Source: Cyanobium sp. (GTDB lineage: Bacteria; Cyanobacteriota; Cyanobacteriia; PCC-6307; Cyanobiaceae). Taken from it: a stretch of DNA of 42,501 nucleotides. Below the pieces are notes generated by a model. That model made no database searches, had not been told where the DNA came from, and was given only the letters and a program-made list of their open reading frames with translations. Both the position numbers and the translations under genes were made by a program. Below are positions 25,466 to 34,290 of this stretch, piece after piece. The DNA is taken from NCBI GenBank assembly GCA_007135755.1, contig SLIG01000002.1, positions 1 to 42,501 of the forward strand, read 5' to 3'. Position 1 is the stretch's first letter; every line of letters starts with the position of its first letter.

Positions 25466-28063
25466 CTAGCAGGCCTCGGCCCGTTCTGCCTCGGTCCGCA
25501 GCCGCGCGATGCGCTCCAGCAGCGACTCGTTGCTCATGCGGTTGTTGAGCCGCTCGGCCAGCAGCGGGAAGGCCAGGGGCCCCGGCCTGGGGGTGCGCTC
25601 CAGCAGCAGGTGGCAGCCCAGCAGCCGCTCCATCGCCGAGCGGATGCGCGGCAGTTCCAGCTGCTCCTGCAGCACCTCACGCCGCGCCTGGGCCAGCAGC
25701 CGGTTGCCGGGCTCATGGCGGCAGAACACATCGAAGAGCAGGGCGGCACTGATCTGCAGCTGGCCGCCGCTGCGGCTCTGGCCGGGGTAGCCGTTGCGCA
25801 CCAGCCCGGCGATCTGGGCGATGGCGCGGAAGCGGCGGCGGCCCAGCTCCGAAAGGTTCACCGCCTGCTCCAGATCGGCCTCCAGGTGCTCCACGTCCAG
25901 CAGCCCGTCGCCATGCAGCTCGAACAGCTCCTCGAACGGGTAGCCGCGCGGCGCCAGCAGCTCGAACCCGTAGTCGTTCACTGACACCGTGATCGTGCTC
26001 GGCTGTTGGCGGGCCAGACGCCAGGCCCACAGGAAGCCCAGCCCCTCGTGCACGAAGCGCCCCTCGAAGGGATAGGCGTAGAGGTGGCTGCCCTCGCGGC
26101 TGCGGCACACCTCCACCAGGAATTCATCCCGGCGGGGCAGGCGCGAGAGTTCGGCCTGGCGGCGCAGCAGGGGTTCGAGGGCCCGCAGCTCCGGTGTGTC
26201 CAGCCCCGTGTCGACATGGGCATCGGCGTCGTCCTGCCCCGGTCCGGCAGCAAGGGCGCGGGCGCAGCGGTCGACCTCGGCCCGCAGTCCCTCGCTGAGC
26301 AGATCGGAGAGGGCCATCTGGCCGCCGGCCCAGGCCGGCACCGCCGAACTCTTCTTCGTGGTGGCCTTCACCTGGGCGGTCATCTCGCGCAGACGCACAA
26401 ACTCCAGCTGGCGGCCGGCGAAGAAGAACACATCGCCCGGTTTGAGTCGGGAGATGAAGGTCTCCTCCACGTGGCCCAGCACGGCCCCGCGCACGAAGCG
26501 CACCGTCACAGCCCGTTCGGCGGTGATCGTGCCGATGTGCAGCCGGTGCAGGCGGGCGACCGCCTTGTCGCGCACCACGTAGCGGAACCCGTCGCAGGCG
26601 GGCTCGCGCTCCAGCTTGCGGTAGCGGGGGTAGGCCCCCAGGCACTCGCCGCCCTCCTCGAGGAAGCGCAGGCACCACTGCCAGTCGCCTGGGCTGAGGC
26701 CGCGGAAGCTCCAGGCGCTGCGCACCGTGGCCCACTCCCGTTCCGGCTCGAAGCCCGGGCCGCAGGCCAGGCTGGTGAGGTGCTGGAGCAGCACGTCGAG
26801 CGGCGCCTGGGGCGGCCGGCGCGTTTCCACCAGCCCCTGCGCCAGGCCGCGGCGCATGGCGCTCACCTCCAGCAGCTCCAGGGCGTGGGTGGGCATGAAC
26901 AGCACCTGGGAGGTGCCACCGGGGCAGTGGGCGCTGCGGCCGGCCCGCTGCAGCAGCCGGGCCAGGTTCTTGGCCGAGCCGATCTGCACCACCCGCTCCA
27001 CCGGCTGGAAGTCGACCCCCAGATCCAGGGAGCTGGTGCACACCACCCAGCGCATCGCCCCCCCCTTCACCGCCGCCTCGATCGCCTCCCGTTCGGCGCG
27101 GTCGATGGCGCTGTGGTGCAGGGCGAGGGCCCCGTCCATCTCCGGGCAGGCGTAGCGCAGGCACTGGTGCCAGCGCTCGGCCTGGTTGCGGGTGTTGGTG
27201 AACAGCAGGGTGCTCACGGCCGGATCGAGGGCGGCCACCAGCTCCTCGTACATGCGCAGGCCCAGGTGGCCGGCCCAGGGGAAGCCGTCGATGGTTTCGG
27301 GCAGCAGGCTGCGGATGGCGGTGGGACGCTCGATGGCGGCGCGGATGATCAGGGGCTCGGGGTCGCCTCCGCTGGCCGCCCCCGCCGGCAGCCCCACCGC
27401 CGCCCGGGCGGCCTCCTCGAGGTTGCCGATGGTGGCGCTGATCGCCCAGGTGCGCAGCGCCGGCCGCAACCGCCGCAGCCAGCTCAGGCAGAGCTCGGCC
27501 TGGCTCCCGCGCTTGCTGCCCAGCAGCTCGTGCCACTCGTCGAGCACCACGCAGTGAAGCTGGCCGAACAGCTCCGGAGCCCGGGGATTGGCCAGCAGCA
27601 GCGACAGCGACTCGGGGGTGGTGATCAGGATCTCGGGGGGGCGGCGCAGCTGCCGGGTGCGTTCGCTGCTGGCGGTGTCGCCGTTGCGGATCGCCACCCG
27701 CAGCGGCCAGCCCATGGCCTCGATCGGCTGGCGGATCGCCAGGGCCAGATCCCGGCTCAGGGCCCGCAGCGGGGTGATGTAGAGCAGCCGCAGCCCCGCC
27801 GGGCTCCCCTCCTTCGCCGCCGCCTCGTCCTCAGCGAGCAGCTCGGCGATCGGGCCCATCACCGCGGCGTAGGTTTTGCCCGAGCCGGTGGGCACCTGGA
27901 TCAGGCCGCTGCGGCCCGCCAGGTAGGCCTGCCAGCACTGCCGCTGGAAGACCAGGGGCTCCCAGCCCTGCCGTGCGAACCAGGCTTCGATCGGAGCCAG
28001 CACCGCGGCGCTGCCCCGCTTCGCCGTCAGGCCCCGATCTGCCATCAAGGCCGGCTTCGCCAT
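25466..28063 (-). CDS. Lhr-like ligase-associated DEXH box helicase
   Basis: 865 residues from the ATG at 28063 (28045 is also possible; the frame extends upstream without an ATG). Helicase motifs: Walker A VPTGSGKTYAAV, TPLRALSRDLA (Ia), LDEWHEL (II), SATIGN (III), TSSLDLGVDF (V) and QRAGRSAHCPGG (VI). A long C-terminal Lhr-type region follows. It belongs to the 3'-5' helicases found with ATP-dependent DNA ligase, PdeM and an MBL exonuclease in bacterial DNA repair. It is the only gene of that set here without a close repair neighbour. Confidence 0.9.
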   Translation of the reverse strand: MAKPALMADRGLTAKRGSAAVLAPIEAWFARQGWEPLVFQRQCWQAYLAGRSGLIQVPTGSGKTYAAVMGPIAELLAEDEAAAKEGSPAGLRLLYITPLRALSRDLALAIRQPIEAMGWPLRVAIRNGDTASSERTRQLRRPPEILITTPESLSLLLANPRAPELFGQLHCVVLDEWHELLGSKRGSQAELCLSWLRRLRPALRTWAISATIGNLEEAARAAVGLPAGAASGGDPEPLIIRAAIERPTAIRSLLPETIDGFPWAGHLGLRMYEELVAALDPAVSTLLFTNTRNQAERWHQCLRYACPEMDGALALHHSAIDRAEREAIEAAVKGGAMRWVVCTSSLDLGVDFQPVERVVQIGSAKNLARLLQRAGRSAHCPGGTSQVLFMPTHALELLEVSAMRRGLAQGLVETRRPPQAPLDVLLQHLTSLACGPGFEPEREWATVRSAWSFRGLSPGDWQWCLRFLEEGGECLGAYPRYRKLEREPACDGFRYVVRDKAVARLHRLHIGTITAERAVTVRFVRGAVLGHVEETFISRLKPGDVFFFAGRQLEFVRLREMTAQVKATTKKSSAVPAWAGGQMALSDLLSEGLRAEVDRCARALAAGPGQDDADAHVDTGLDTPELRALEPLLRRQAELSRLPRRDEFLVEVCRSREGSHLYAYPFEGRFVHEGLGFLWAWRLARQQPSTITVSVNDYGFELLAPRGYPFEELFELHGDGLLDVEHLEADLEQAVNLSELGRRRFRAIAQIAGLVRNGYPGQSRSGGQLQISAALLFDVFCRHEPGNRLLAQARREVLQEQLELPRIRSAMERLLGCHLLLERTPRPGPLAFPLLAERLNNRMSNESLLERIARLRTEAERAEAC

Positions 28064-28223
28064 CAGGCCCCGCGTGCACTCAACCGACTTCCTGCTCAAT
28101 GATGCGCCAGTTGGCGGCCGCGCCGATTCCCCCGCTGCCCTGGCTCCGCTGCCTCCCTGCCAACCCTCCCTGCTGCGCGTTCTGCATGGAGCGATGCTGC
28201 TGCTGGTGCCGCCCGCCAGGGCC
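28064..28223. other. Intergenic gap, no feature recognised
   Basis: 160 nt between the helicase start and the end of the DUF350 gene. I see no gene, hairpin or promoter that can be supported. The helicase promoter should lie here. Confidence 0.4.
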
Positions 28224-28433
28224 TCAGCTCAGCAGCACGGCCACCACCACCGCCGCCACCCCGAGGATCACGGCGGCCATCACCACCCCGGCGGCCACGT
28301 TGCCCTTGCGGATCTCGCTGCGGTAGTCGAGGGGGGTGAGGCGGTCGAACAGCCAGGTGCCGCCGTAGATCAGCAGCACGCCGATCACCGTCCAGCCGAT
28401 GGTGAGCAGCAGTTGGGTGAACCGTGGGGCCAT
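28224..28433 (-). CDS. DUF350 (YjfL-like) small membrane protein
   Basis: 69 residues with two membrane helices (about 8-28 and 45-68) separated by a conserved loop LTPLDYRSEIRKGNVAAGVV. The (D/E)xRxEIxKGNxAAG pattern is the DUF350 signature. Family members have one or more such repeats; this is a single-repeat form. DUF350 proteins often neighbour DUF4178 and SpeE-like genes, as here, and are thought to belong to membrane-stress modules, with no proven biochemistry. It is divergent from the unknown gene at 28492, with 58 nt between the starts. Confidence 0.85.
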   Translation of the reverse strand: MAPRFTQLLLTIGWTVIGVLLIYGGTWLFDRLTPLDYRSEIRKGNVAAGVVMAAVILGVAAVVVAVLLS

Positions 28434-28491
28434 GGCAGCCGGTGGCGGGCCGGAGCGGGTTCCTTAGGGTATCGGCAGCTCCTGGGCCGCC

Positions 28492-29601
28492 ATGGCGATG
28501 CCGTCATCGCCGCGGCAACCACCCCCGCCGCCGCCCCCTGCCCCCGGGCCGGCGGCCGCGGGCCAGCCCGCTGGTGAGCCGGTGTCTCCAGCCCGTCAGA
28601 TCAGCGGCGGCGACGAGCTGGTGCGCTGGCCCCTGCTCACCCTGCTGCTGCCTCTGGTGCCGCTGCTGGTGCTGCTGGCGGCCGTGAGCGTTCCCCGCCA
28701 GCGTCAGCTGCTGGTGCTCGACGGCCAGCAGCCGGCCCTGAGCCGCCCGTTCCGGCTGCGCGATGGCTGGCTGGGCAGCCCGGAACTCCGCCTGCGTGCC
28801 GAGCTGCCCCCCAACACGGCCATGGCCCTGGCGGTGGATCTGCTCGATCCCGCCGGACAGACGGTGCTGCAGTTCGATCAGGAGGGCTGGCGCGAGCAGG
28901 GCATCTGGCGGGAGGACGGCGAGAGCGGCAGCTACGACGAGAGCGACGCCGAACTGCGCCTGCAGCTGCGGCCTCGCCAGGGAGGAGAGCACAGCCTGGT
29001 GGTGGCGCTCGAGGAGTTCACGGATGCGGCCGGCCGCCCCCTGCCGCCGCCGCTGCGGGTGGCGCTGGTGGTGGACAACCACAGTGTGGACCGGCCGCTG
29101 CTGCTGCTCACCGCCGCCGTCACCGCCCTGATGGTGCGGTTGCTGTGGGTGGCGGTGTATGGCGACTGCCGCCAGCGCCGCCGCCTGCGGGTGGACGACG
29201 ACGTGGTGGCCCTGCGGCTGGAGCTCGGCGGCGCCGGTCTGATGCGGCTTCAGGTGCTGGGCCGCTACGAGGAACCGGACCTGCCGCCGCGCCGCCCCGC
29301 GCCGCCGCCGAAGCAGGTGCCGCTGGAGCTGGCCATCACCGATGCCTGGGGTGCGGTGCTGCTGCACGAGCGCCTGGAGCTGCCGCTGCGCCCTTTCAGC
29401 GACGAGGACGACCACTGGTGGCTGGTGGAGTCCAGCCGCTACCTGCGCCTCAACGCGCCCACCCAGGTCCGCCTGCGGGCCTCGCTTCCCGACCCCCTGG
29501 CCAATGGGGCGGTGGAACTGGAGTGGCTGCAGCTGCTGGTTGAGGATGGGGTGGTCACCGCCTGGCCGGTGGCCGTGACTCCCCTGCGCACGCCCGGCTG
29601 A
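28492..29601 (+). CDS. Two-span membrane protein of unknown function
   Basis: 369 residues, not recognised. A Pro-rich cytosolic N-terminus (residues 9-35) precedes one membrane helix (46-66), about 130 residues outside the membrane with beta-rich patterns (LRLRAELPPNTAMALAVDLL, SLVVALEEF), a second helix (201-223), and a C-terminal cytosolic domain of about 145 residues that includes RPAPPPKQVPLELAITDAWG. It is followed with a TGATG overlap by the lipoprotein-like gene and then the SpeE-like gene, and preceded divergently by DUF350. It is therefore a member of that membrane module. Confidence 0.8.
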   Translation: MAMPSSPRQPPPPPPPAPGPAAAGQPAGEPVSPARQISGGDELVRWPLLTLLLPLVPLLVLLAAVSVPRQRQLLVLDGQQPALSRPFRLRDGWLGSPELRLRAELPPNTAMALAVDLLDPAGQTVLQFDQEGWREQGIWREDGESGSYDESDAELRLQLRPRQGGEHSLVVALEEFTDAAGRPLPPPLRVALVVDNHSVDRPLLLLTAAVTALMVRLLWVAVYGDCRQRRRLRVDDDVVALRLELGGAGLMRLQVLGRYEEPDLPPRRPAPPPKQVPLELAITDAWGAVLLHERLELPLRPFSDEDDHWWLVESSRYLRLNAPTQVRLRASLPDPLANGAVELEWLQLLVEDGVVTAWPVAVTPLRTPG

Positions 29602-29825
29602 TGGAGCGCCAGCTGCTGTTGCTGCTCACCCTGCTGGCGCTGCTGCTGGGTTGCGGTTTTGCGATCACCCGTCCGGCGCTTTACCGCATCGGCCAGGAGG
29701 GCACCCCGCGGGCGCGGGGGGCGGTGGCCTTCCGGGGCCGCACCGTGGGCGGCCGCTGGCAGCCGGTGGCGGGCCAGCGCACCTGGGGTGGCTTCCAGGG
29801 CCGCGGGCCGAGCGGGGCGAAGTGA
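29601..29825 (+). CDS. Small lipoprotein-like protein, 74 aa
   Basis: 74 residues. It starts MERQLLLLLTLLALLLGCGF, a signal peptide with a possible lipobox (LLGC), followed by a short basic, Gly/Arg-rich tail with paired Trp residues. The ATG shares its A with the TGA of the upstream gene, and its TGA overlaps the GTG of the SpeE-like gene (GTGA). It is translationally coupled on both sides, which supports its being real although no homologue is recognised. Confidence 0.7.
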   Translation: MERQLLLLLTLLALLLGCGFAITRPALYRIGQEGTPRARGAVAFRGRTVGGRWQPVAGQRTWGGFQGRGPSGAK

Positions 29826-31387
29826 GACTGAGCCGCGTGCGGCGGACGGCCGCCCGGTTGAGCGCGGCCCAGGTGCGTCTGCTGCTGCTCACCGCCGCCA
29901 TCTCCTCCGCTGTGGGGCTGGTGCTGGAGCTGCTGCTGGTGACCCAGGCCAGCTACCTGGTGGGCGATGCGGCCCTGGCCACCGGCGTGGTGGTGGGCAC
30001 CTTTCTGGCGGCCATGGGTCTGGGGGCCTGGCTGAGCCAGTTCCTGGCCACCGGCGCCGAGCCCGCCGCTCGCCTGCTCCAGGCCCTGGTGCTGGTGGAA
30101 CTGGGGCTCTGCCCCCTCTGCCTGCTCGGCCCCCTGGCCCTGTTCGCCCTGTTCGCCGTCGACGGCCCGCTGTGGCTGGCGGTGGTGCTGCTCACCGTGT
30201 TGGTGGGCGTGCTGGGGGGCATGGAGCTGCCCCTGATCACCCGTCTGCTGGAGGGTCAGCAGCAGCTGCGCACCGCCCTGGCGCGGGTGCTGGCGCTCGA
30301 CTACGCCGGCGCCCTGGCCGGCGCCCTGCTGTTCCCCCTGGTGCTGCTGCCCTGGCTGGGACTGCTGCCCACGGCCGCCGCTCTGGCCGTGGTGCCCCTG
30401 GTCACCAGTGCCCTGCTGGCCTGGTGGTTCCCGGCGCTGCGCTGCTGGCGCTGGCCCCTCAGCGCCGCGCTGCCGCTGGTGGGTCTGGCCGGGGTGCTGG
30501 TGGCCCCGCTGGGGGATCGCATCGAAGACAGCCTCTACGCCGATCCCGTGGTGGGCCGGCTGCAGTCGCGCCATCAGCGCATCGTGCTCACCCGCCGCCG
30601 CAGCGACCTGCGCCTCTATCTCGACGGCAGCCTGCAGTTTTCGAGCCTGGATGAATACCGCTACCACGAGGCGCTGGTGCACCCGGCCATGGCCCTGCAC
30701 GGCGCCCCCGAGCGGGTGTTGCTGCTGGGCGCCGGCGACGGCCTGGCCCTGCGGGAGGTGCTGCGCTGGCCCCAGGTGCGCCAGGTGGATGTGCTGGAGC
30801 TCGATGCGGCGATGCTGCAGCTGGCCCGCCGCCATCCCCAGCTGCGGCGCCTCAACCGCGGCAGCCTCGAGGATCCGCGGGTGCGGCTGCACGTGGGCGA
30901 TGCCTTCGCCCGGGTGGCGGAGCTGGCGGGCCCCTACGACGTGGTGATCGCCGACTTCCCCGACCCCGCCAGCGCCCCCCTGGCCCGGCTCTACAGCGTG
31001 GGCTTCTATGGCCGCCTGCAGCAGCGCCTGGCCGCTCACGGGGTGCTGGTGACCCAGGCCTCGACGCCGTTCTTCGCGCCGAAGGTGCTGGCCTCCATCC
31101 AGGCCAGTCTGGAGCAGCTGGGGCTGCACACCCGCCCCTACAGCGTCACCGTGCCCAGCTTCGGGCCCTGGGGCTTCGTGCTCGCCCACCGGCCCGGGCC
31201 CGAGCGCCCCTTCGCCCCGTTGCCGTTTACGGGCCGCTGGGTGGACGCCACCGAACTGGAGCGATTGCTGGAGTTGCCCCGGGACCTGCAGCCCGGGGCT
31301 GGTGAATCCGTGCTGCCCAACCGTCTGGGGCGGCCGGTGCTGGTGGAGTACCAGCGTCGCGGCCGCTGGCGCCAGACCACGCCCTGA
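29822..31387 (+). CDS. Membrane SpeE-like (polyamine aminopropyltransferase family) protein
   Basis: 521 residues from a GTG at 29822. About seven membrane helices fill residues 18-235; the C-terminal half is a spermidine-synthase fold: YLDGSLQFSSLDEYRYHEALVHPA, the nucleotide loop LLGAGDGLALRE (about 301-312), LELD, VGDAF, and VIADFPDP, whose Asp378 matches the SpeE catalytic Asp. Membrane-fused SpeE proteins are widespread next to DUF350 and DUF4178; true spermidine synthesis has not been shown for this arrangement as far as I know. It may modify a lipid or amine at the membrane instead. It is coupled to the lipoprotein-like gene. Confidence 0.85.
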   Translation: MRLSRVRRTAARLSAAQVRLLLLTAAISSAVGLVLELLLVTQASYLVGDAALATGVVVGTFLAAMGLGAWLSQFLATGAEPAARLLQALVLVELGLCPLCLLGPLALFALFAVDGPLWLAVVLLTVLVGVLGGMELPLITRLLEGQQQLRTALARVLALDYAGALAGALLFPLVLLPWLGLLPTAAALAVVPLVTSALLAWWFPALRCWRWPLSAALPLVGLAGVLVAPLGDRIEDSLYADPVVGRLQSRHQRIVLTRRRSDLRLYLDGSLQFSSLDEYRYHEALVHPAMALHGAPERVLLLGAGDGLALREVLRWPQVRQVDVLELDAAMLQLARRHPQLRRLNRGSLEDPRVRLHVGDAFARVAELAGPYDVVIADFPDPASAPLARLYSVGFYGRLQQRLAAHGVLVTQASTPFFAPKVLASIQASLEQLGLHTRPYSVTVPSFGPWGFVLAHRPGPERPFAPLPFTGRWVDATELERLLELPRDLQPGAGESVLPNRLGRPVLVEYQRRGRWRQTTP

Positions 31388-31416
31388 TTCAGGCCCCTGA
31401 TCAGGCCTCGCCCTGA
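31388..31416. terminator. Possible shared terminator between convergent genes
   Basis: Between the SpeE-like and frp stops, AGGCC and GGCCT flank CCTGATCA, and CCTGATCAG is repeated. This allows a short hairpin on either strand. There is no U-run, so it is weak evidence. Confidence 0.25.
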
Positions 31417-31812
31417 TCAGAACTTGGAGAGGGCGGCGATCTTGGCCAGCTTGGTGGCCTCAAGGCCCTGCAGTTCATCCAGCGACAGCAGCTGGTCGCG
31501 GACCAGGCCTGCGAACACGATCAGCAGGCCCTCGAGCCGGAAATCGAAGCGCCCCTCCATGGCATGGCGCTGGGTGCTCAGGTAGTCGTGCAGCACCCAC
31601 ACGCTCTCCACGCTGTCGAGGCCACTGGCGTGGACCTGAACCGTCTCCACCAGGGAGCGGATGGCGCGCTGCTGGGCACGGTCGAAGGCACAGCGGGCGA
31701 CGATCCGCTCGGCTTCGCTCCAGCCGGCATCGGAAGCCTGGGGCGGCTCGGGAGCGTGGCCCGCCTGGGACGCCGGTGCTGGGTGGGACGACGTCTGGGC
31801 TGCCTTGGCCAC
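31417..31812 (-). CDS. frp: Fluorescence recovery protein
   Basis: 131 residues from a GTG. After a Pro/Ala-rich N-terminus of about 28 residues comes the FRP domain: WSEAERIVARCAFDRAQQRA, then VWVLHDYLSTQRHAMEGRFD, then LIVFAGLVRDQLL and TKLAKIAALSKF. Trp72, His75, Asp76 and Arg82 match the residues of Synechocystis FRP (Trp50, His53, Asp54, Arg60) needed to bind OCP. FRP binds the C-terminal domain of photoactivated OCP and speeds its return to the orange form, restoring phycobilisome energy transfer. It is the last gene of the ocp-crtW-frp unit, 33 nt after crtW. The GTG start is weakly supported; a shorter form is possible. Confidence 0.93.
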   Translation of the reverse strand: MAKAAQTSSHPAPASQAGHAPEPPQASDAGWSEAERIVARCAFDRAQQRAIRSLVETVQVHASGLDSVESVWVLHDYLSTQRHAMEGRFDFRLEGLLIVFAGLVRDQLLSLDELQGLEATKLAKIAALSKF

Positions 31813-31845
31813 GGGCTGAGGTAGGGATTCGCTGACCTTGCGAAC

Positions 31846-32583
31846 CTATCGCCTGTGGGCTCGGGCCGCGAGCCCGGTCTGCTCTTGCAGTCGACGGTGG
31901 CAGGCCGGCAGCTCGTACCAGGGCAGGGAGGGATGGCAGTGGTGCTCCACGTGGTAGCCGAAGTGGTAGCAAGCCAGCAGTGACAGGGGTTCGGGCCAGG
32001 CCAGGGTGATGGCGCCGTGGGGCGAGGCCATGGCCCGGCCGCGGTGGGGCAGGTAGGTGCCGAACAGGAACAGCTGCAGGGCGCTGAGGGCCAGGGGCAG
32101 GGTGCAGAAGCTGAACACCACCTGCAGCCCATGGCCGTGGAGGGCGTCGGCCGCCAGGGCGGCGCCACCCCACAGCGACACCAGCACGGTGAGGGAGGTG
32201 AGGCTGAGGTAGCCCCCCAGGAAGCGCACGAACCAGCCCACGACGCCAGGCTGATGGGGGGCGTGGAAATCGGGATCGCGGCTGCCGCCGGGGCCGCGGT
32301 GATGGAGCAGGTGATTGCGGCGACAGAGCTTGTAAGGGAGGCAGGCGTAAAGCCCCAGAGCAACCCGGCCGAGGCGGTCGTTGAGCATGGGGCTGGCCGG
32401 CACCACGGAGCGGTGCATGGCGTCGTGGCCGACGATGAACAGGCCCGTCTGCAACAGGGTGCGCAGCAGCACCGCTGGCAGCCAGGCCGCCGGCGGCAGG
32501 GCTGCTCCGAAGACCAGCAGCAGCAGGCTGAGGCACCAGCCGCCGATCAGGGTGAGAGCGACGGTGGTGCCCCGGGTGATCAC
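31846..32583 (-). CDS. crtW: Beta-carotene ketolase, CrtW type
   Basis: 245 residues from a GTG at 32583 that overlaps the ocp stop as GTGA. The di-iron His boxes are HDAMH (53-57), HLLHH (91-95) and HVEHHCH (211-217), in a membrane protein with hydrophobic segments around them. The HVEHHCHPSLPWYELP ending is typical of CrtW rather than CrtR hydroxylases. It adds keto groups to beta-carotene, giving echinenone and canthaxanthin, the pigments OCP binds. Cotranscription with ocp makes that role very likely. Confidence 0.9.
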   Translation of the reverse strand: MITRGTTVALTLIGGWCLSLLLLVFGAALPPAAWLPAVLLRTLLQTGLFIVGHDAMHRSVVPASPMLNDRLGRVALGLYACLPYKLCRRNHLLHHRGPGGSRDPDFHAPHQPGVVGWFVRFLGGYLSLTSLTVLVSLWGGAALAADALHGHGLQVVFSFCTLPLALSALQLFLFGTYLPHRGRAMASPHGAITLAWPEPLSLLACYHFGYHVEHHCHPSLPWYELPACHRRLQEQTGLAARAHRR

Positions 32584-33533
32584 TGTCCGAGCTTCAGCAG
32601 CTCGGCGGGGGAGGCCAGCAGGTCGATGGCCACGAAGTAGATCTTGTTGTCGGGATCGAGCAGGAAACGCCAGGCCACGTTCATGCCCACGCCGGCGCCG
32701 AACCAGGGGGTCTGCACCTTGCCGGTGACCTTGATCTGGTTGAAGCCACCATCGGTGGGTTCGCTGTAGCCCCGCTCGGGCAGCAGTCTGAGGTTCTGGC
32801 ACTCCTCACGGAAGAAGCGCATGATCGCCTCGGTGCCCACGATCGGACTCTTGAACGGGGGCTGCAGAGCGCCGTCGGGCAGGAACAGCTGGATCAGCTG
32901 GTCGAAGTCGTTGGCGTTGAGCAGCTCCATGTAGGAGATCACCGTGGGATTGAGCACCCCTTCGATGAACACCTTGGTGCGCTGGTCCTCGGCTATGGGT
33001 ACCTCCACCGGCTCCATCATCCGCTGGCCCTCGCCCTTGCCGGGGTCGAAGCCCATGTCCACCACGAAGTTGCGCAGCACGGTGATCTGCTGGCCCGCCT
33101 CCAGGCCCCGCAGGCTGGCAAGCACGGAGGCGGCGTTGGCGGAGAGCTGGTAGCCGGCGGGAATCGGGGCCACGATCCCCTCATCCATCCACTCGCCGAG
33201 CTTGTACCAGAAGCCCAGCTTGATGTTCACCGACCAGTAGGCGTAGGTGCGGCCGATCTCGGTGTCGACACGGTTGGCCAGATCACACATCACCTGGCTC
33301 TGCTGGGTGAAGTCCATCGCCTTGATCTGGTTCAGCACCGGCTCGGCGAACTGCATCCGGGCCGCGCCCGGGGCTGCGATCGTGATCGTCTGGCCCATCT
33401 CCAGATAGGCGTACCAGATCAGGGCCAGCTGATCTTCGGCGTTGAGCAGCTTGTAGCGGGCGGTGAGGGCGGGAACCGCGTCGGCTGAAAGCGTTTCCGG
33501 AAAAATCTTGGTGGCCTTGTCCAGCGTGAACAT
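32580..33533 (-). CDS. ocp: Orange carotenoid protein
   Basis: 317 residues, the standard length. The all-helical N-terminal domain (1-165) and the NTF2-like C-terminal domain (about 190-317) are both complete. Carotenoid contacts are present: Tyr43, Trp109, Tyr201, Trp277 and Trp288, and the Arg154-Glu244 interdomain pair. Key blocks are LALIWYAYLEMGQTITIAAP and TPWFGAGVGMNVAWRFLLD. It quenches phycobilisomes in strong blue-green light. The presence of FRP and the sequence suggest the OCP1 group. ATG at 33533. The promoter region is shared with the divergent DUF4178 gene. Confidence 0.96.
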   Translation of the reverse strand: MFTLDKATKIFPETLSADAVPALTARYKLLNAEDQLALIWYAYLEMGQTITIAAPGAARMQFAEPVLNQIKAMDFTQQSQVMCDLANRVDTEIGRTYAYWSVNIKLGFWYKLGEWMDEGIVAPIPAGYQLSANAASVLASLRGLEAGQQITVLRNFVVDMGFDPGKGEGQRMMEPVEVPIAEDQRTKVFIEGVLNPTVISYMELLNANDFDQLIQLFLPDGALQPPFKSPIVGTEAIMRFFREECQNLRLLPERGYSEPTDGGFNQIKVTGKVQTPWFGAGVGMNVAWRFLLDPDNKIYFVAIDLLASPAELLKLGQ

Positions 33534-33661
33534 GGGGCGGGTCTCCAGGGAGCAGGGGTCCACCCCAAAAGTTAGGTGCTGCATCCCCCACCCGACTGGT
33601 GCGGTGACCCGCCATACCCTGGGGCGGTCATCCTCTGCCGGGCCTGCCAGGCTCCGCCGCC
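33534..33661. promoter_or_regulatory. Divergent promoter region, ocp and DUF4178 gene
   Basis: 128 nt between the two ATGs. On the ocp side the strand reads GGAG about 13 nt before the ATG. The stretch CCTAACTTTTGGGG is the only AT-rich patch and could be a -10 region for ocp; no reliable -35 is seen. Both genes must be driven from here or near it. Confidence 0.4.
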
Positions 33662-34279
33662 ATGGCCCTGGTTCTGCTGGCCTTGCTGGTGCTGCTGGGG
33701 GCGGGGGTGCTGGTGCTGCAGCGCCAGCGCCGGCGGGCGGCCCAGCGGGCACGGCAGCAGCAGTCGCGGGAGCGCACCCTGTTTGACCTGCGCCTGGGCG
33801 ACATCGTGCAGGCTGAGGCGGCCGACTGGGTGGTGGAAGATCGGCTCCTCTACGACCAGGACGGCTTCCAGTGGCTGGAGTATCTGCTCCGCGACGGCGG
33901 CCGCAGCCGCTGGCTGGTGGTGTGTGAGGACGACTGGCTGGAGGTGAGCTGGCTGGAGACGGTGTCGCTGGTGCCGCCCCCGCCGCTGCCGCCACCGGCC
34001 GAACTCAGCTGGCAGGGGGGCACCTATCAGCTCAAGGAGCAGGGCACTGCCACGGTCACCGCCAGCCACCGGCGCATGAACCAGCACCTTGGCCGTTGCC
34101 GCTTCGCCGACTACAGCGGCCCCGGCGGCCGGGTGCTGGGCCTGGAGATCTGGAGCCAGCCCGGCGGCTCGCCGGCGGATGCGGAGATCGAGGTGACGGC
34201 CGGGCGGGTGATCGACCCCCGCAGCCTCACCCTGCTGCCCGGCGATGGGCGCTCGGTGTACCGCAGCGCCACGGGTTGA
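33662..34279 (+). CDS. DUF4178 protein with N-terminal membrane anchor
   Basis: 205 residues. A hydrophobic anchor (1-18) and a basic stretch are followed by the DUF4178 domain: LFDLRLGDIVQAEAADWVVE, then LLYDQDGFQWLEYLL, WLVVCEDDWLEVSW, and late FADYSGPGGRVLGLEIW. The function of DUF4178 is unknown; it commonly occurs with DUF350 and SpeE-like genes, which lie 2-5 kb away here on the other side of the ocp operon. It ends 12 nt from the convergent ligase stop. Confidence 0.82.
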   Translation: MALVLLALLVLLGAGVLVLQRQRRRAAQRARQQQSRERTLFDLRLGDIVQAEAADWVVEDRLLYDQDGFQWLEYLLRDGGRSRWLVVCEDDWLEVSWLETVSLVPPPPLPPPAELSWQGGTYQLKEQGTATVTASHRRMNQHLGRCRFADYSGPGGRVLGLEIWSQPGGSPADAEIEVTAGRVIDPRSLTLLPGDGRSVYRSATG

Positions 34280-34290
34280 GCGCCGGCGGC

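Noticed and set aside
26006-28102. Plus-strand open frame of 698 codons
   Set aside because: Antisense to the helicase gene, which has all helicase motifs.
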